NCBI GenBank assembly: GCA_903924185.1
Contig: CAIYAN010000239.1
Coordinates: 1 to 7,587 of the forward strand
Length of the DNA: 7,587 nt
Reading direction: 5' to 3'
From: an uncultured Opitutia bacterium
GTDB lineage: Bacteria > Verrucomicrobiota > Verrucomicrobiia > Opitutales > UBA953
Positions 5,257-7,587 of this stretch are shown here, one piece after another. A program made the position numbers and the translations under genes. A model generated the notes under the pieces. That model was given only the letters and a program-made list of their open reading frames with translations. It did no database searches and was not told the DNA's origin. Position 1 is the first letter of the stretch. Every line of letters begins with the position of its first letter.

Positions 5257-6537
5257 TTATTTGGCGGCGGCGGGGGTCGTGACCGGAGCAACAGGCGTCG
5301 TCTGGCCAATCGTGGCGGGCGCCGGTCCGGCTGGGGTCGTCGGCACGGGCGGCTTTGCAGCCTCCGCCGCTTTCGCGGCTTCCTCGGCCTTGGCGGTTTC
5401 CTCGGCTTTCAACGCTTCGGCTTTAGCGACGGATTTTCGGAGGGTGTCGACCTTGAAGGAAATCGTGAAGGTGAAGGTCGTGTAGTTGTCGCGGGCCCGC
5501 ATGTCCTTGCTGGCCACGCCGCTGATTTCCGGGAACTCCTTGAGGGCTCTTTCAAAGGCGGAAATATCCGAGGGATTGGTGGTCCGGGCCTCGATGACCA
5601 GGGCGCTGTTCAGCTTACACTCAATGCGCGTAAACTCCACGGTCGCCGGGCGCTGCTCGTTGGCGATGGCCAGCATTTCCAGGGCGAGCGGCGACTTGGT
5701 GCGGACGTCGGCGATGCGGCTGGCGGTGGCTTGGTCTGCTTCAATCTCCGCCACGTCGTCCTGCCGCGATACATTCAGTGCCTTGAGCTGACCCGCGCGC
5801 CATTGAATCCCGGCGGCGGCGACTTCCATCACGAGCGAGAGGATGAGGACCGCCGCGGCGACTCGCGTGAGGTTCCAGAGCACGAGGTTGAGGCGTTCCT
5901 TCTTGCGCCGGGCGTTCAAGAAATCGACATCGCGAATATCCGCTTCATCCAGGCCCTTCTTCGTTACCGTAAAAGGCTTACCGCCTTCCCGCTCAAGGAC
6001 GAGGTCGCCTTCGTTGAGTTTGCTGTGGAGGGCACCGGAGACCGTCGTGAGCGGAGCATCGGCGGCTAGGCCGGCCCGGGCGGCGACTTCGGCTCCCAGG
6101 CTGGCCTCGTCGGCATCGGCGACGTCAGCGACGCCGATCGCGACGGGCAAGGGATTCGTCGCATCCCACGCTAAGGCGCTGAGGCGTTCGGCACCGCGGT
6201 GCACGAGGACGCCCGCGCTCGCCGGCCGTTCGCCGCACAGGGCGAGGAATTCCGGGATGACTTGGCAGTCATCAGGCCAGGCAAAACTTTCTTCCGGAGT
6301 GAAGCGCCGGCGGTGAGCGGCGTAGGCTAGCGCTTGTTTGCCGTCCGCAGAGACGATATGGCCGACGAGCATCTGTTCGGTCGGAAACGGCGAAAGGGCT
6401 TCAAGGGCTAAGGCGACTTGGCCGGTCGCGTCGGCACCCTCCAGGGCGACGGCGCGTACGAAGAAGCGGTTGCCGGGGAGCAGGGCGGCCGCACCCAGCG
6501 ACGTTTGGCCAGGGATCAGGTTGGAGAGGGTACTCAT
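5257..6537 (-). CDS. gspL: Type II secretion system protein GspL
   Basis: Inner-membrane platform protein that anchors the ATPase GspE through its cytoplasmic domain and binds GspM in the periplasm. Of 426 residues, 1-210 are an actin-like (PilM-type) cytoplasmic domain, with the family-like stretch VALALEALSPFPTEQMLVGH (41-60). A basic stop (ARRKKER, 209-215) precedes the single transmembrane helix (about 217-243). A periplasmic stalk helix (about 247-278) and a PilN-like ferredoxin fold follow (about 283-365, including VEFTRIECKLNSALVIEAR and the strand YTTFTFTISFKV). Residues 366-426 are an added tail: a Lys/Ala/Glu heptad-like helix, then a Pro/Thr/Ala-rich disordered end. The start codon overlaps the gspK stop as ATGA (6534-6537), which supports this start and translational coupling. 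The cytoplasmic part is divergent, but position between gspK and gspM makes the call firm. Confidence 0.87.
   Translation of the reverse strand: MSTLSNLIPGQTSLGAAALLPGNRFFVRAVALEGADATGQVALALEALSPFPTEQMLVGHIVSADGKQALAYAAHRRRFTPEESFAWPDDCQVIPEFLALCGERPASAGVLVHRGAERLSALAWDATNPLPVAIGVADVADADEASLGAEVAARAGLAADAPLTTVSGALHSKLNEGDLVLEREGGKPFTVTKKGLDEADIRDVDFLNARRKKERLNLVLWNLTRVAAAVLILSLVMEVAAAGIQWRAGQLKALNVSRQDDVAEIEADQATASRIADVRTKSPLALEMLAIANEQRPATVEFTRIECKLNSALVIEARTTNPSDISAFERALKEFPEISGVASKDMRARDNYTTFTFTISFKVDTLRKSVAKAEALKAEETAKAEEAAKAAEAAKPPVPTTPAGPAPATIGQTTPVAPVTTPAAAK
6534..6537 (-). other. ATGA stop-start overlap between gspK and gspL
   Basis: On the - strand the gspL ATG (6537-6535) and gspK TGA (6536-6534) share bases. 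No Shine-Dalgarno precedes it (the upstream bases read AAGACCAA), so gspL is probably translated by ribosomes terminating on gspK. Confidence 0.8.
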
Positions 6538-7587
6538 TTGGTCTTGGAAGGGGTAGTGGTGGCGGACATCTGGCCCGGGCGACGGATCACCGTGGGTTCA
6601 TCTTCATCGAGCGGTGCGGTCACTTTGGGGGCGCCATTGTCTTCGCTCCAGGCGATGATTTGGAAGGGGTAGTTGAGGCTCGTGCTGGAAGTGCGGCCGC
6701 CAAGGGTCACGGCGCTGGCCGAGTTTAGCACCACGCCCGGGGTTAGGGCAGTCGGGGCCTTCGCCATCGAGGTGCCTGTGCCGCCGCCGAAGCCGCGGCC
6801 CATGCCCGTCGTCGGTGTAGCGGTGACGCCTGTCGAAGAGGTCGAAGCAGCGGTGGTCGGGGTGAAGGTCCGAGCAGTGGTGGTACCAGTCAAGGCGTCG
6901 ATACTCGACGCCGTGTCCGGGTCGGCACTCGCGGCGGTGAAGGTGACGTCTTCACGGATGGCAACCAGCGCGCTCACGCGACACTTGGCCTGGCCTTCTT
7001 TGACGGTCACGCGCACCCACATGAGGTGCACTTCATCATCGAAGCGGGACAGCGAGCCGGCGGCACCAATCAGTTGGCGGACTTCGCTGGTGACCCGGAA
7101 ATAGGGCGGGACGCCGGCGGCGCGCTTCTTCTGCTCGTTCTGGCGGTCGCGAATTAGCGCCAGCTGGCGTTCATCGAGGCCTTGCGAGAGGAGGAGCGCA
7201 TCCGAGGCCGTGTTGATGTTCGTGTCGCCAAAGGTGTAGAGGCTGACGCATTGCTGGAAGTCCCGGAGGAGCCGCGTGGGATTGCCGTCTTCGTCGAAGA
7301 AGAAGTCTTTTGCGACGCCGATGGTCCGGAGTTCCTCAAAGGAGCGAATCGGCCGACGTGCGGGTTTAAAGGCGAGCTTGGCCCGCTGATACGCGGCATC
7401 CGTGGCTTCCTCTTCGATCGACTCGTACTTCTTACTCGTCCAGGCGACCATGGCGTCCGCCACGCGCTCGGCGTCGCGCTGCTCAAGCCCGAGAGAATAG
7501 AGGAGTTGGATCAGGGTATTCTTATCTAAGGTCGCGAGCGGGAGCTTCCCGCTTTCATCTTCATACTCGAAGTTCACCTCAAGGCCT
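6534..7587 (-). CDS. gspK: Type II secretion system minor pseudopilin GspK, N-terminus outside window
   Basis: GspK caps the pseudopilus tip with GspI and GspJ. The frame stays open to the right edge (Gly-Leu-Glu precede the GTG at 7577), so that GTG is internal and the prepilin signal and hydrophobic helix lie off-window. Numbering from that GTG, the visible part begins at the conserved YEDESGKLPLATLDKNTLIQLL (5-26) and continues LGLEQRDAERVADAMVAWTS (29-48) and RRPIRSFEELRTIGVAKDFF (74-93). Then comes the helix-hairpin-helix-like FGDTNINTASDALLLSQGL (116-134), a prepilin-fold strand region (157-210, PYFRVTSEVRQL and MWVRVTVKEGQAKCRVSALVAI) and a last strand YPFQIIAWSED (303-313). A Thr/Ser/Gly-rich insertion of about 85 residues (214-300) splits the final strands. 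The protein ends in a charged Pro/Thr tail. gspK leads the visible leftward operon K-L-M; G, H, I and J are expected further right. Confidence 0.9.
   Translation of the reverse strand, partial: GLEVNFEYEDESGKLPLATLDKNTLIQLLYSLGLEQRDAERVADAMVAWTSKKYESIEEEATDAAYQRAKLAFKPARRPIRSFEELRTIGVAKDFFFDEDGNPTRLLRDFQQCVSLYTFGDTNINTASDALLLSQGLDERQLALIRDRQNEQKKRAAGVPPYFRVTSEVRQLIGAAGSLSRFDDEVHLMWVRVTVKEGQAKCRVSALVAIREDVTFTAASADPDTASSIDALTGTTTARTFTPTTAASTSSTGVTATPTTGMGRGFGGGTGTSMAKAPTALTPGVVLNSASAVTLGGRTSSTSLNYPFQIIAWSEDNGAPKVTAPLDEDEPTVIRRPGQMSATTTPSKTK

Noticed and set aside
5221..6069. 282-codon + strand frame antisense to gspL
   Set aside because: The Gly/Arg-rich translation has no recognisable domain, while the - strand frame shows the GspL layout and the ATGA coupling to gspK.

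Overview
The window is a piece of a type II secretion system (T2SS) locus from a GC-rich Gram-negative bacterium. A secretin needs an outer membrane, so that much is firm. The dialect of the GspL, GspM and GspK homologues, the near-absence of Shine-Dalgarno sequences at the four complete starts, and the GTAG-headed intergenic palindromes suggest a PVC-group organism such as a Verrucomicrobiota/Opitutae lineage. That placement is a tentative impression and was not tested by a search.

Left half (1-4094, + strand): the 3' end of gspD (outer-membrane secretin), complete gspE (cytoplasmic assembly ATPase) and complete gspF (polytopic inner-membrane platform protein). They are packed with gaps of 8 and 6 nt, so they almost certainly form one transcript. 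Right half (4717-7587, - strand): reading leftwards, the 3' part of gspK (minor pseudopilin), complete gspL and complete gspM, with a 4-nt ATGA overlap (K/L) and a 9-nt gap (L/M). Both halves keep the canonical T2SS order (D-E-F and K-L-M), but they converge. A single inversion of the usual G-to-M block relative to C-to-F would give this layout and predicts gspG-H-I-J just beyond the right edge on the - strand.

The 622-nt gap between gspF and gspM (4095-4716) has no credible gene. It holds a dense array of REP-like palindromes, each with a GTAG head, about 9-bp arms and a 3-nt loop. The array is arranged as a duplicated A-B-C-D block and includes one intact REPIN-like inverted pair (4485-4547). 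It is followed by a C-rich, G-poor tract with five degenerate 11-12-nt tandem units, a plausible Rho-loading region for the gspDEF transcript.

Together the genes encode the inner-membrane platform (F, L, M), the motor (E, recruited through the cytoplasmic part of L), a pseudopilus-tip component (K) and the outer-membrane gate (D). The proteins are recognisable T2SS parts with some lineage-specific low-complexity additions (GspL tail, GspK insertion, GspD N3 insertion and C-tail). I see no undescribed enzymatic or defence system; the palindrome array and the convergent operon arrangement are the most unusual parts.
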